Assembly (NCBI GenBank): GCA_001709035.1
Contig: LVKA01000015.1
Span: 124,001-188,000, forward strand
Direction: 5' to 3'
From: Candidatus Thiodiazotropha endoloripes
GTDB lineage: Bacteria; Pseudomonadota; Gammaproteobacteria; Chromatiales; Chromatiaceae
DNA: 64,000 nt
The first letter of the stretch is position 1. The number at the start of each line of letters is the position of its first letter. The notes beneath the pieces were generated by a model. The model saw only the letters and a program-made list of their open reading frames with translations, ran no database searches and was not told the origin of the DNA. Made by a program: the position numbers and the translations under genes. This document shows, piece by piece, positions 1-11,376 of the stretch.

Positions 1-233
1 GTGGTTTCTCAGCCAAGGCGGCGGCGGTAATGAAAGCAACTCAGGTGGGTTTTGCACATGTGGATGTGCTCAGCTCGCCACTGATCATGCAGGCACTGCC
101 CGAGGTCTCGGAGTTCCCTACCTTTCCACAGCTGTTCATTAATGGCGAGATCATCGGTGGCAGCGATATTGTCGAGGCGATGTATCAGAGCGGCGAACTG
201 GTTCCCATGCTCAAAGCAGCCACGGCGCATTAG
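1..233 (+). CDS. grxD: Monothiol glutaredoxin, C-terminal part (5' end outside window)
   Basis: The window opens inside this gene. Reading from base 3 gives GFSAKAAAVM, and the two bases before it (gt) fit the end of a TGT Cys codon, so the cut falls in the CGFS active site of Grx4-type monothiol glutaredoxins. Seventy-six complete codons remain. They contain the conserved FPTFPQLFING stretch, which holds the cis-proline region, and the GGSDIVEAM glutathione-binding helix start. Proteins of this family carry [2Fe-2S] clusters with glutathione, as homodimers or with BolA partners, in the cytoplasm. The next gene, 9 nt downstream, is a BolA-family gene, which fits that partnership. The N-terminal part cannot be judged. 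Confidence 0.93.
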   Translation, partial: GFSAKAAAVMKATQVGFAHVDVLSSPLIMQALPEVSEFPTFPQLFINGEIIGGSDIVEAMYQSGELVPMLKAATAH

Positions 234-242
234 GAGTCACCC

Positions 243-509
243 ATGAATGAGGAAGAGATACTCAACCGTGTGCGTACACTGCATCCGCAAGCGATCATCG
301 ATGTAGCCGGTGAGGATTGCAGCTTTGAACTCTATGTGGTCAGTAAAGCCTTTGCCGGAGTCTCCATTCTGAAACGTCAGCAACCGATCCTGGCGCTGTT
401 CAAAGAGGAGATCAGCAACGGTACTCTGCACGCCTTGACGATCAAGGCGAAGACACCGGCTGAACTATCGTCACAGGGCGGATTGGTACAGATACAACCA
501 CTTACCTGA
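243..509 (+). CDS. BolA family protein (IbaG-size)
   Basis: An 88-residue protein with the small BolA fold pattern. The conserved positions include the FELYVVSKAFAGVSILKRQQ segment, in which IbaG/BolA proteins carry their cluster-ligand region, and a C-terminal ALTIKAKTPAEL helix. The length matches IbaG better than classical BolA (about 105 residues). The start ATG is preceded by a GGAG at good spacing. It follows the monothiol glutaredoxin gene by 9 nt, so the two are probably co-transcribed. By family knowledge the pair would form a [2Fe-2S] heterocomplex used in iron-sulfur trafficking. Whether it acts like BolA or IbaG cannot be decided here. Confidence 0.9.
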   Translation: MNEEEILNRVRTLHPQAIIDVAGEDCSFELYVVSKAFAGVSILKRQQPILALFKEEISNGTLHALTIKAKTPAELSSQGGLVQIQPLT

Positions 510-587
510 ACCGTGCAGACGGCGTAATTGCCCTACCCAAGGCACAATCAAAAATTCTCCAATCAACCGTAACAGACAGGAAACACC

Positions 588-1136
588 ATGCATAAGATCG
601 GTATCTTCTTCGGCACAGAATCGGGTACGACCCGACTGATTGCAAAAAAGATCACCCGCAAAATCAACGCCCGGTATGAGGACCAACCGGCGGCCAAACC
701 GATCAACATCAACCGGGTGGAGTTGGATCAGTTGCTGGCCTATGACAAGCTCATACTCGGCACACCAACCTATGGTGAAGGCCGGCTGCCAGGAAAGGCG
801 GCGGGTAACGAGGAGATCAGTTGGGAGGAGTTCCTGCCGCAACTGAAATCCACCGATTTAAGCGGTAAACAGATTGCCCTCTATGGTCTGGGAGATCAGG
901 AGAGTTATCCCGACCGGTTCGTCGATGGCATGATGCGTCTGCATCGACCTCTGCAAGATGCCGGTGCTGAGTTGATTGGTGGCTGTGCGGTTGAAGGGTT
1001 CGAGTTCAACCACTCAAAGTCGATTGTGGATGGGCGATTTGTCGGTCTGGTTCTGGATCAACATCTGCAGCACTTGCTGACAGAGCAACGCATCGACAGC
1101 TGGCTGGATGAGATTCTACCGTTGATGCTCGTCTGA
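588..1136 (+). CDS. Flavodoxin, long-chain type
   Basis: A 182-residue FMN-binding electron carrier. Residues about 9-15 (GTESGTT) form the FMN phosphate loop of flavodoxins. A second loop, TPTYGEGRLPG, and the motif GLGDQESYPDRFVDGM around residues 100-115 match the isoalloxazine-binding loops of long-chain flavodoxins (NifF/FldA types, about 170-185 residues). AGGA-type ribosome site lies before the ATG. It sits 78 nt after the bolA-type gene in the same direction and may share its transcript. Flavodoxins pass low-potential electrons to nitrogenase, ferredoxin reductases or other enzymes. The sequence alone does not tell which partner is used here. Confidence 0.93.
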   Translation: MHKIGIFFGTESGTTRLIAKKITRKINARYEDQPAAKPININRVELDQLLAYDKLILGTPTYGEGRLPGKAAGNEEISWEEFLPQLKSTDLSGKQIALYGLGDQESYPDRFVDGMMRLHRPLQDAGAELIGGCAVEGFEFNHSKSIVDGRFVGLVLDQHLQHLLTEQRIDSWLDEILPLMLV

Positions 1137-1211
1137 ATCTTACTCAGGCTTATTGAGCCGACTGCTCATCCCTTTGTTTGTCCAGCCCCCCCCTAAAAAA
1201 TCACTCTGGGG

Positions 1212-1338
1212 GCGCCTGAAAAAGCACCACTCGGCGTTGCTCGTCACTCATTTGGAACACCAAACGACGTTCCTCGCGCCTTGCTTGGCGCTTTTTCAGA
1301 CACAACAGGGCGTATTGGATTCGTGTTAACAGGCTCTA
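1212..1338 (-). repeat. Truncated copy of the MITE-like repeat found complete at 38617-38887
   Basis: This stretch matches the reverse complement of bases 38617-38745 closely over its whole length. It keeps one end of the element, which reads CAACAGGGCGTATTGGATTC and then GTGTTAACAGGCTCTA, and breaks off at the middle of the full-length copy. Several substitutions show it is older or decayed. The rest of the gap 1137-1415 between the flavodoxin and NYN genes shows nothing else recognisable. Confidence 0.75.
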
Positions 1339-1415
1339 GCAAAACGAATGTACAACTGTTTTCTTGTGTATCCCGTATCTCTTCGAATCGGAGTGAATGT
1401 GCTTATATGGCATCT

Positions 1416-1895
1416 TTATTTTCTTAGCAGCAAGTCATTCTCTATTGCCACATATTTTGATGTGGATTGGATTAGTGAAGCCGCTGTTAAACCTGGAACG
1501 CCGTAAACTTCCGTTTTGACACCGAAATCCTTTTCCAGCTTTTTCATGAGTAAATCAAAGTCACCATCCCCGCTAACCAAAACCACCACATCTGAATCTC
1601 TTGCAGATTCAATTGCATCAATCGTTATTCCAACATCCCAGTCGCATTTCGAAGAGCCATCGGACCGCTGAATATACGGCTTCAACTTCACTTCAAAACC
1701 AATTGCCCTGAGAATATTTTGGAATTGTTGCTGCTTCGAATCGCCTCGATCACTGGAGTAGGCAATGGCTCGGATGACCTCTCTATTAGATGCAGCCATC
1801 TGCCAAAATCTGTTGTAGTCAAAGCCACAACTGTAAGCCTGCTTCGTCGTGTAGTAGACATTCTGAGCATCAACAAGAATTGTTACTTTATCCAT
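1416..1895 (-). CDS. NYN domain protein (LabA/DUF88-like PIN-fold nuclease)
   Basis: A 159-residue protein made of a single NYN domain. The N-terminus VTILVDAQNVYY carries the first conserved Asp and the Asn of the LabA/DUF88 group. A second acidic cluster, KCDWDVGITIDAI, and a third, LVSGDGDFDLLMKKL, complete the metal-binding pattern of PIN-like RNases. By family knowledge these are putative endoribonucleases; the RNA target is unknown. The gene stands alone, between the repeat remnant and the NADAR gene, with about 140 nt to the latter. The ATG at 1895 gives a protein that begins directly with the first strand of the domain. Confidence 0.85.
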   Translation of the reverse strand: MDKVTILVDAQNVYYTTKQAYSCGFDYNRFWQMAASNREVIRAIAYSSDRGDSKQQQFQNILRAIGFEVKLKPYIQRSDGSSKCDWDVGITIDAIESARDSDVVVLVSGDGDFDLLMKKLEKDFGVKTEVYGVPGLTAASLIQSTSKYVAIENDLLLRK

Positions 1896-2035
1896 ATCTG
1901 CACATATGTGTAGTTAGTTAACTTGCGAATCATCCGCACACTCATATGCATTGGCAGAATGAGTCTGGTCAACAGTCAATTGTTTTATCCTATTGCTGTT
2001 GTAACAAACAGTATACCCTGACATTATAAGAAGCC

Positions 2036-2503
2036 TTATTCAGTCAACTGCTCTTCCCTTAACTTGTTACGCACCGCCATCAGCACCTTGCCAAAAGTGT
2101 TGTGCCCCCGTCCGTCACGACCACAGCCCCAATAGTAGTCATATTGGCTGGTCTCGATGATCTCCTGTTCCCCGGTTGCAAGCAGTGCAGCCACCACATC
2201 CGGATTAGCCCTGCATTTGATGTAGATGGCACGGGTCATCATCACCTTCTGCAGCTGTTTCCAGTCTTTGCGAATCGAACGCTTGTTCTTCGCCGCCAGC
2301 GTCTGTGCCTTAGTGGGATGATCTGCTGTTCTGATCTCCTCGCGCAGTGCCTGATCTTCAAATTTCATGCCCTGATAGTAGTGCTCTGCCGACGGCCAGA
2401 CCGCACCGTCCAGTTCGAAACCAATTTTCGAACAGCTGGCCAGGGGATGAATCACATCAGTACGGGAGAGATAGTAGGGTTGCTGTTTAGCTGAAGAGGA
2501 CAT
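2036..2503 (-). CDS. NADAR family protein (DUF1768-type N-glycosidase)
   Basis: A 155-residue protein with the NADAR domain, seen in features such as WPSAEHYYQGMKF, the KNKRSIRKDW segment, and the C-terminal YWGCGRDGRGHNTFGKVLMAVR block. Family members (YbiA, RibX, DarG-linked NADAR) cleave N-glycosidic bonds, in riboflavin-pathway intermediates or in ADP-ribosyl adducts. The particular substrate here is not evident, as no riboflavin genes are near. A TTG lies one codon upstream; the ATG at 2503 was chosen as the normal start. It precedes no obvious operon partner: YjbQ starts the opposite side of a 28-nt gap and is upstream in transcription order. Confidence 0.85.
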   Translation of the reverse strand: MSSSAKQQPYYLSRTDVIHPLASCSKIGFELDGAVWPSAEHYYQGMKFEDQALREEIRTADHPTKAQTLAAKNKRSIRKDWKQLQKVMMTRAIYIKCRANPDVVAALLATGEQEIIETSQYDYYWGCGRDGRGHNTFGKVLMAVRNKLREEQLTE

Positions 2504-2531
2504 CAAGACACTCGGTTAGTATTGGTAACAG

Positions 2532-2942
2532 TCAAGTATGACTCCGCAGGATCGAACACACCACCCTGCGCTCCCTTCTCGGTCCGTCGAACTCGCAGAA
2601 AAAGATATTCTGCCAATGGGAGAGCCCCAACCTGCCATCGATCAGTGGAATGGTCTCAGAAGGACCGACCAGACCCGACTTGAGATGGGAATCCCCATTG
2701 CCATCCTGTTGATCATGCTGCCAGATGCCCTTGGGAATCAGTTTACGCAACAGATCCACAACATCCCGCTGCACACTGTCATCCCAGTTCTCCTGGATCA
2801 TGATGGCTGCGGTGGCACCCTGGGCGTAGAGGGCCACCAAGCCGTTCTGTACGCCACTGGAGCGTACCACCGTTTCGACCTGTGGGGTGATATCAACCAG
2901 CTCTTCCCGCTGGTTGGTTGTCAGAGTAATGATGTCACGCAT
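2532..2942 (-). CDS. yjbQ: YjbQ family protein (secondary thiamine-phosphate synthase / UPF0047)
   Basis: A 136-residue protein that matches the YjbQ/UPF0047 family across its length. It includes the segment GATAAIMIQENWDD, the histidine-rich loop IWQHDQQDGNGDSHLKSGLVG, and the C-terminal LGLSHWQNIFFCEFDGPRRERRVV. The E. coli member has weak thiamine-phosphate synthase activity, but the true cellular role of the family is unsettled. Its ATG lies 7 nt after the stop of the HAD-IIA phosphatase gene, so the two are likely in one transcript. Confidence 0.9.
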   Translation of the reverse strand: MRDIITLTTNQREELVDITPQVETVVRSSGVQNGLVALYAQGATAAIMIQENWDDSVQRDVVDLLRKLIPKGIWQHDQQDGNGDSHLKSGLVGPSETIPLIDGRLGLSHWQNIFFCEFDGPRRERRVVCSILRSHT

Positions 2943-2949
2943 AGGCTCT

Positions 2950-3744
2950 CTAAGAATAAAACAGTATTTGACTCAACTCGGAGAGTGAATTGATATCCCA
3001 ATCCGGTCTGGGCAGTTCCGCCGGGTAATCGGTATTCGGGGCAAATCGACCGGTCCGCACCAGGGCTGTTTTCATACCGAGTCTGGCCGCACCGGCAATA
3101 TCCGTATCCGGTCGATCACCAATCATCAGACAATGGTCGAGACTTATCCTGAGTCGCTCTGCAGCCATCTCATAGAGCAGTGGGTAAGGTTTACCAATGA
3201 TCAGCGGCTGTTTCCCTGTGGCAACAGCGAAGGGCGCTACCAGTGCCCCGCCACCGGGCAACACGCGATGACTGCCCTCATGATGAGCATCAACACTGTG
3301 GTCAGGATTGGTACAGACCAGTTGAGCCCCCTGCTTCAGGATCAGATTGGTGCCGATGGTGATAGACTCGAAGTCGATCCCCGGCCCCTCACCGATCACC
3401 ACAAAATCGGCCTGCTGCGAATCCTCCCGACCGCGCTCCTGCAGTGCCAGATGCAGACCTTCGGCTCCCACAGCAAAATATTTGAAATCCGGCTTCTGTC
3501 GGCCCAGCCAGAGAGCTGTCGCTTCGGCGGAAGTGACGATCTGCCTCTCATGCGGTCTTCTGAAGCCCATTCCCTCGAGACGATCCGCAACCCTGACTGG
3601 CGACAGGATGGGATTGTTGGTGATGAAGGCATGGGGCATATCCCCAACCCTTCGCATGAACTCCAGTGCGTCAGGGATCGCTTTTTCGCCATGATAGAGG
3701 ACACCGTCCATGTCCAGCAGCAGGGAATTGATTGCCGGTTTCAC
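2950..3744 (-). CDS. HAD-IIA family phosphatase (NagD/PGP-like)
   Basis: A 264-residue haloacid-dehalogenase phosphatase. Motif I is LLLDMDGVLYHG near residue 10, motif II the Thr of FITNNP near residue 42, a Lys of motif III in IIGKPYP, and motif IV is GDRPDTDIAGA, all as in the NagD/4-nitrophenylphosphatase group (HAD-IIA). The C2 cap lies between motifs II and III. Such enzymes dephosphorylate nucleotides, phosphoglycolate or sugar phosphates; specificity is not deducible. It is the first gene of a short operon with yjbQ. Confidence 0.88.
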   Translation of the reverse strand: MKPAINSLLLDMDGVLYHGEKAIPDALEFMRRVGDMPHAFITNNPILSPVRVADRLEGMGFRRPHERQIVTSAEATALWLGRQKPDFKYFAVGAEGLHLALQERGREDSQQADFVVIGEGPGIDFESITIGTNLILKQGAQLVCTNPDHSVDAHHEGSHRVLPGGGALVAPFAVATGKQPLIIGKPYPLLYEMAAERLRISLDHCLMIGDRPDTDIAGAARLGMKTALVRTGRFAPNTDYPAELPRPDWDINSLSELSQILFYS

Positions 3745-3960
3745 AAGTGATCTTTTTTAATGGTTGTTGTATTGAATGTATGCCGCAGATTAACGCGAAT
3801 CACCGCTAATGGTCGCAAATATTACCGAGTGGCCGCTGTGGATCAATAGTTTCTGATAAATCGCTGAATTGCCAGGGCTTCATCATTGGAAGATTTTCGT
3901 GGATTTGCGGTGATTGGCGTTTATTTGCGACTGAATACTTCTTCAATGCTCTCTCTGCCA
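3745..3960. other. Intergenic stretch upstream of the HAD phosphatase; leads into the repeat array
   Basis: No gene was seen. The segment holds two imperfectly related, mirrored phrases around 'attaacgcgaatcaccgc' and 'tttgcggtgattggcg', which could pair as a long imperfect hairpin. It ends in ctctctgcca, a degraded version of the tRNA-Ser 3' end that begins the repeat array at 3961. Confidence 0.4.
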
Positions 3961-4437
3961 TAAAAAAAGGGTTTGAGGGTCTCCCTGGCTTGGCTGTGGG
4001 CTGGAGGTCGCCTTCGGCTCACCCCTTCGGGGCGCCTACGTTTCGCTGCGGCGTCGGCGTCACTTCGTTCCTTTCGAACGAAGGGTTCGAATCAATCCTC
4101 TCTCTCCGCCATAAAAAAAGGGGTTTGAGGGTCTCCTTGGCTTGGCTGTGGACTGAAGGTCGGGATTGATTCGCCTTCGGCTCACCCCTTCGGGGCGCCT
4201 ACGCTTCGCTGCGGCGTCGGCGTCACTTCGTTCCTTTCGAACGAAGGGTTCGAATCAATCCTCTCTCTCCGCCATAAAAAAAGGGGTTTGAGGGTCTCCT
4301 TGGCTTGGCTGTGGACTGAAGGTCGGGATTGATTCGCCTTCGGCTCACCCCTTCGGGGCGCCTACGCTTCGCTGCGGCGTCGGCGTCACTTCGTTCCTTT
4401 CGAACGAAGGGTTCGAATCAATCCTCTCTCTCCGCCA
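3961..4437 (+). repeat. Three tandem repeats (151, 163, 163 bp), each ending in a tRNA-Ser 3'-end fragment
   Basis: Units run 3961-4111, 4112-4274 and 4275-4437. Units two and three appear identical; unit one lacks 12 bases (gggattgattcg) and has a few changes. Each unit begins taaaaaaagggg, the bases that follow the tRNA-Ser 3' end in its terminator, and ends GGTTCGAATC...CTCTCTCCGCCA, the T-arm and acceptor strand of tRNA-Ser with three extra bases. The interior is rich in short GC hairpins, and the 12-base insert can pair with the T-arm copy. The repeats point opposite to the intact tRNA gene. A reading frame crosses the end of the array and the tRNA, but it is not a gene. Confidence 0.9.
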
Positions 4438-4473
4438 TAAAAAAAGGGGCCCCGATTGGGGCCCCTTTTTTTA
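4438..4473 (-). terminator. Bidirectional terminator hairpin of tRNA-Ser
   Basis: A perfect GGGGCCCC stem with a GATT loop, flanked by an A-run on the left and a T-run on the right. It directly follows the tRNA-Ser 3' end on the minus strand. Together with the tRNA end and the facing repeat copy it forms an almost perfect palindrome of more than 60 bp. Confidence 0.9.
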
Positions 4474-4566
4474 TGGCGGAGAGAGAGGGATTCGAACCCT
4501 CGATGGAGCTATTAACCCCATACTCCCTTAGCAGGGGAGCGCCTTCAGCCGCTCGGCCATCTCTCC
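4474..4566 (-). tRNA. tRNA-Ser (anticodon GCU), CCA encoded
   Basis: Read on the minus strand, the gene starts GGAGAGATGGCCGAGCGG and ends CTCTCTCCGCCA. The acceptor stem pairs GGAGAGA with TCTCTCC. The anticodon arm CTCCC-CTGCTAA-GGGAG gives anticodon GCT (serine AGC/AGU). A long variable arm follows, as required for class II serine tRNAs, and the T-arm is GAGGG-TTCGAAT-CCCTC. The CCA is encoded and the total length is 93 nt. A tRNA-Ser(GCU) downstream of csrA is also found in E. coli, which supports conserved order. Confidence 0.96.
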
Positions 4567-4685
4567 GGATTTGATCTCTTGGGGCGATTCGCCGATTCTC
4601 CGGCCAGCTGATGGTGTCTCTGTTCAGAGCACCGACCAGGTCCCCAAAAGGAGTCGAGATTGTACAGATTTATTTCCATATAAAC

Positions 4686-4715
4686 AAAAAAAACTTTGCC
4701 TTCCGTGGCAAAGTT
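4686..4715 (-). terminator. Rho-independent terminator of csrA
   Basis: On the minus strand, a 9-bp stem (AACTTTGCC with GGCAAAGTT) is followed by a run of T's, about 50 nt after the csrA stop codon. Confidence 0.85.
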
Positions 4716-4762
4716 GTTTGCGAGGCGTTTAACCCCGGGATTTTTTTGTTCAGAACCTCTAA

Positions 4763-4945
4763 TTAAGAGGATTCTTCACTTTGTTCTCTTTTAATGCGTT
4801 CGTAAATCTCTTCCCGATGAACAGTAACATCTCGTGGTGCGTTCACACCGATTCGAACTTGATTACCCTTTACCCCTAGAACGGTAACGGTGACTTCATC
4901 TCCAATCATTAAGGTTTCGCCAACTCGGCGAGTCAGTATTAACAT
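4763..4945 (-). CDS. csrA: Carbon storage regulator CsrA
   Basis: A 60-residue protein that starts [18 protein letters not shown], the hallmark of CsrA/RsmA, and keeps the RNA-contact residues in the first strand (Leu4, Arg6, Arg7) and in [10 protein letters not shown]. CsrA is a homodimeric RNA-binding protein that blocks or stabilises mRNAs at GGA-containing sites near ribosome-binding sites. The length is normal. It lies between lysC upstream and tRNA-Ser downstream, with its own terminator. The 200-bp gap to lysC probably holds its promoter. Confidence 0.98.
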   Translation of the reverse strand: MLILTRRVGETLMIGDEVTVTVLGVKGNQVRIGVNAPRDVTVHREEIYERIKREQSEESS

Positions 4946-5146
4946 TTCCAGTCTCCATGTGTTTCCTTCATTTATTGGTATTCTCCTGTAGAAATTCCCA
5001 CAGACTTATACCATTGCCAACCAAGCCGCCGCAGATACGGGACTGGTAAAACTATTTTAGCAATAGCAAGAGACGTTAAAAAGGGAAAAAAGTACTGAAA
5101 TGATCAGAAAACTCCCTGTTTAAGCAAGTTTCAAGCAATTTTAGGA

Positions 5147-6370
5147 TCATACTTCTTTTTCCAGCTCGAATGCGTCGTGCAGTGCACGCACACCCAGCTC
5201 AAGGTACTTCTCATCAACCACCACGGAAATTTTTATTTCAGAAGTAGATATCATACGAATGTTGATACCATCTTTTGCCAGAGCTTCGAACATTTTGCTA
5301 GCAATTCCCGCATGTGAGCGCATCCCCACACCGACCAGGGAAATTTTCACAATACGATCGTCTGCCAGCACCTCCCGGGCACCCATTTCATTCGCTGTCT
5401 GTTCCAGGATCTCTTTGGCCCGCTTGAAATCCACCCGGTTGACGGTAAAGGTGAAGTCGGTGCGACCGGTGTCGTGGGAGATATTCTGAATGATCATATC
5501 GACTTCGATGTTCTGGCTCGAAATCGGCCCGATGATCTTGTGCGCCACCCCGGGCTGATCCGGAACACCCAGGATCGTCAGTTTGGCCTCATCGCGATTG
5601 AACGCGATACCTGAAATCTTTGCCTGTTCCATGTTCTCTTCCTCAAAGGTGATCAGTGTGCCTTCGCCCTCTTCAAAGCTGGACAGGACACGTAGGGGAA
5701 CATTGTATTTTCCGGCGAACTCAACCGCCCGAATCTGAAGTACTTTTGAACCGAGACTGGCCATCTCCAGCATCTCCTCGAAGGTGATGCGCTCGAGCCG
5801 TCTGGCGTTGGGCACAACCCTGGGATCGGTGGTATAGACACCATCCACATCGGTATAGATCTGACACTCGTCCGCTTTCAGCGCCGCCGCCATGGCAACC
5901 GCTGTGGTGTCCGATCCGCCACGCCCCAGGGTGGTGATGCTGCCGTGCTCATCCACTCCCTGGAAACCGGCCACGACGACCACACGATCCTTATCCAGGT
6001 CCGATTTCACACGAGCGGCGTCAATATCCCGAATACGCGCCTTGCTGTGGGCGCTGTCGGTCAGAATGTGTACCTGTCCACCGGTGTAGGAGCGGGCGTC
6101 ACAACCGATCTTCTGCAGGGCCATGGAGAGCAGCGCAATCGTCACCTGCTCACCGGTTGAGACCAGTACGTCCATCTCACGGGGAGAGGGTCTGTCATCG
6201 ATTTCACTGGCCAGACCGATCAACCGATTAGTCTCACCCGACATTGCCGAGACGACCACGACAACCTGATCTCCCCTGTCGCGATATGCTTTGACCTTTT
6301 CGGCGACGACTGAGATACGCTCAACACTGCCGACGGAGGTACCGCCATATTTTTGCACTATGAGTGCCAT
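5147..6370 (-). CDS. lysC: Aspartate kinase (aspartokinase)
   Basis: A 407-residue monofunctional aspartokinase. It begins [14 protein letters not shown], the KFGGTSV-type ATP/aspartate motif, and keeps [11 protein letters not shown] in the kinase domain (residues 1 to about 240). Two ACT regulatory domains follow (about 265-400), the first around [16 protein letters not shown] and the second around [16 protein letters not shown]. It makes aspartyl phosphate, the first step to lysine, threonine and methionine, in the cytoplasm. The size and the two ACT repeats match the alpha form of the proteobacterial and Gram-positive type; a shorter internal beta product is possible but not assessed. It lies between alaS and csrA on the same strand. 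Confidence 0.96.
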   Translation of the reverse strand: MALIVQKYGGTSVGSVERISVVAEKVKAYRDRGDQVVVVVSAMSGETNRLIGLASEIDDRPSPREMDVLVSTGEQVTIALLSMALQKIGCDARSYTGGQVHILTDSAHSKARIRDIDAARVKSDLDKDRVVVVAGFQGVDEHGSITTLGRGGSDTTAVAMAAALKADECQIYTDVDGVYTTDPRVVPNARRLERITFEEMLEMASLGSKVLQIRAVEFAGKYNVPLRVLSSFEEGEGTLITFEEENMEQAKISGIAFNRDEAKLTILGVPDQPGVAHKIIGPISSQNIEVDMIIQNISHDTGRTDFTFTVNRVDFKRAKEILEQTANEMGAREVLADDRIVKISLVGVGMRSHAGIASKMFEALAKDGINIRMISTSEIKISVVVDEKYLELGVRALHDAFELEKEV

Positions 6371-6431
6371 GTCTGTTCAAAGTCCTGTAAAAAGTGTGCC
6401 AATAAAAAATTGCTCATTTAACACCATTGGC

Positions 6432-6468
6432 AGATGAGTTGAAACACACAGTGCATCACAACTCATCT
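6432..6468 (-). other. Inverted repeat in the alaS-lysC gap
   Basis: A 10-bp perfect inverted repeat (AGATGAGTTG and CAACTCATCT) with a 17-nt loop, between the alaS stop and the lysC start. It lacks a T-run, so it could be a weak terminator, an RNA processing site or part of a leader. Confidence 0.4.
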
Positions 6469-6512
6469 AAAAGTGTCATGAATCCGCAGGTTTAGGGAAT
6501 ATTAACAGATGC

Positions 6513-9688
<3,176 letters not shown>

Positions 9689-10135
9689 TCAATCCAGCAA
9701 CAGACGACGAATCATTTCACTGGGAAAACCGCGGGATTCCAGGAAGCGGGCCCGTTTCGCCAGCTCCTTGTTCGACTCCGCCCTGATGGCACCATATTTG
9801 GCATCGTGGACCTCTCCCAGCAGCTGTTGCCACTGATCCTCATAAGGCACCAGCACTTCGTCAATCATAAACTGACTGATGCCCCGCTCACGCAGCTCCA
9901 GAGCGATGCGCAGCGGCCCCTGACCTTTTCTCACTCGGCTCTCGACGAACGATTCAGCGAAGCGGCCATCACTGAGCAGGGATGCGCTTGTCAGATCATC
10001 CAGAACCTGCTCGATCAGCGCCTCATCGTAGTGCCGACTCAGCAGCTTACGTCGCAGCTCTTGCTGGGAGTGTTCCCGTGCGGCCAGTAACCTGACCGCT
10101 GCGGCTTCGATTTCCGAATAATCGGGCTGGTTCAG
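9689..10135 (-). CDS. recX: Regulatory protein RecX, apparently with a CTG start
   Basis: The frame encodes a full RecX of about 148 residues: [20 protein letters not shown] and then a [21 protein letters not shown] repeat, followed by [18 protein letters not shown] and three-helix RecX repeats to the end. RecX binds RecA filaments and limits their growth. The notable point is the start. From recA onward the frame has no ATG, GTG or TTG before residue 67 (GTG at 9934), which would cut away almost half of the protein. The best candidate is CTG at 10135-10133, which overlaps the recA stop as CTGA and has GGAAGAGG about 8 nt upstream. An ATT further up inside recA is the alternative. Translational coupling to recA is likely. 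Confidence 0.85.
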   Translation of the reverse strand: MNQPDYSEIEAAAVRLLAAREHSQQELRRKLLSRHYDEALIEQVLDDLTSASLLSDGRFAESFVESRVRKGQGPLRIALELRERGISQFMIDEVLVPYEDQWQQLLGEVHDAKYGAIRAESNKELAKRARFLESRGFPSEMIRRLLLD

Positions 10136-11160
10136 CTTTCCGCCTCTTCCAATGCCTCTTCCGCCTCGGGAGAAGGCAGCAGCTCAGCCCGGATCCGGGT
10201 TTCGATCTCATCGGCGATTTCGGGATTCTCTTTGAGAAAGTTACGAACGTTCTCCTTGCCCTGGCCGATACGATCACCGTTATAGCTGTACCAGGCGCCG
10301 GATTTGTCGACGATACCCTGCCGTACACCCAGCTCGATGATCTCACCCTGATGGGAGATGCCCTCGCCATAGAGAATCTCAAACTGCACCTGTTTGAACG
10401 GCGGCGCCACCTTGTTTTTAACCACTTTGACCCGGGTGTCGTTACCCACCACCTCGTCACCCTTTTTGATGGCGCCGATGCGACGGATGTCGAGACGAAC
10501 GGATGAGTAGAACTTAAGGGCGTTACCACCGGTGGTGGTCTCCGGACTGCCGAACATCACACCGATTTTCATGCGGATCTGGTTGATGAAGATCACCAGG
10601 CAGTTGGTCCGCTTGATATTGGCAGTCAGTTTACGCAGTGCCTGGGACATCAGACGGGCCTGCAGTCCCACATGGGAGTCACCCATGTCGCCTTCGATCT
10701 CCGCTTTGGGCGTGAGCGCCGCCACCGAGTCGATGACCACCACATCCACCGCACCGGAGCGCACCAGCATGTCGGTGATCTCCAGCGCCTGCTCGCCGGT
10801 ATCCGGTTGAGAGACCAGCAGTTCGTCCACATTGACCCCCAGTTTTTCCGCATACTGAGGATCCAGGGCATGCTCAGCATCGATAAACGCCGCGGTGCCA
10901 CCCATCTTTTGCGCCTCGGCCACCACCTGCAGAGTGAGGGTCGTCTTACCGGAGGACTCAGGACCGTAGATCTCGACCACCCGGCCCTTCGGCAGACCGC
11001 CGATACCCAAGGCGATATCCAGTGTGAGCGAGCCGGTGGAGATGGCTTCAATGTTTCTTATGGAACTGGTGTCGCCCATACGCATCACAGAACCTTTGCC
11101 GAACTGCTTCTCAATCTGACCCAGAGCGGCACTTAAAGCCTTTGCACGGTTATCATCCAT
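10132..11160 (-). CDS. recA: Recombinase RecA
   Basis: A 342-residue RecA. The start [20 protein letters not shown] is the canonical N-terminus, so the ATG at 11160 is preferred to longer in-frame starts up to 11232; GAGGA precedes it. Walker A is GPESSGKTT at residues 66-74, and loop L2 with [14 protein letters not shown] is present. RecA forms filaments on single-stranded DNA for recombination and drives LexA self-cleavage. Upstream, a half-conserved SOS-like site (CTGT then eight bases then ATCG, 11176-11191) is too weak to call. Its stop overlaps the recX start. Confidence 0.98.
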   Translation of the reverse strand: MDDNRAKALSAALGQIEKQFGKGSVMRMGDTSSIRNIEAISTGSLTLDIALGIGGLPKGRVVEIYGPESSGKTTLTLQVVAEAQKMGGTAAFIDAEHALDPQYAEKLGVNVDELLVSQPDTGEQALEITDMLVRSGAVDVVVIDSVAALTPKAEIEGDMGDSHVGLQARLMSQALRKLTANIKRTNCLVIFINQIRMKIGVMFGSPETTTGGNALKFYSSVRLDIRRIGAIKKGDEVVGNDTRVKVVKNKVAPPFKQVQFEILYGEGISHQGEIIELGVRQGIVDKSGAWYSYNGDRIGQGKENVRNFLKENPEIADEIETRIRAELLPSPEAEEALEEAES

Positions 11161-11376
11161 TCGGTGGATCCTCATCTGTAAACTTTTATCGTTGAAATTG
11201 ATGGCGGGATTATCACACGGCCACAGGCTCAAGTCATGAGCCTCAAAAACCGATACTTCAAATTATTTTGCTATGTTCAACCTAAGGTATTGGTTTCCCA
11301 ATAGAATCGATAATCAGCGACTTCCCACCATTCACAATAGAACATTTTGAGTACCTAAGGTTAGCGCAAAACCGAC

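Noticed and set aside
4329-4574. An 81-codon plus-strand reading frame through the repeat array and the tRNA
   Set aside because: It translates the tandem repeat, the terminator palindrome and the antisense of tRNA-Ser; no ribosome site and no protein-like composition.
11176-11191. SOS (LexA) box upstream of recA
   Set aside because: Only CTGT-N8-ATCG is present, two mismatches in the essential second half; LexA control is plausible for recA but this site does not show it.
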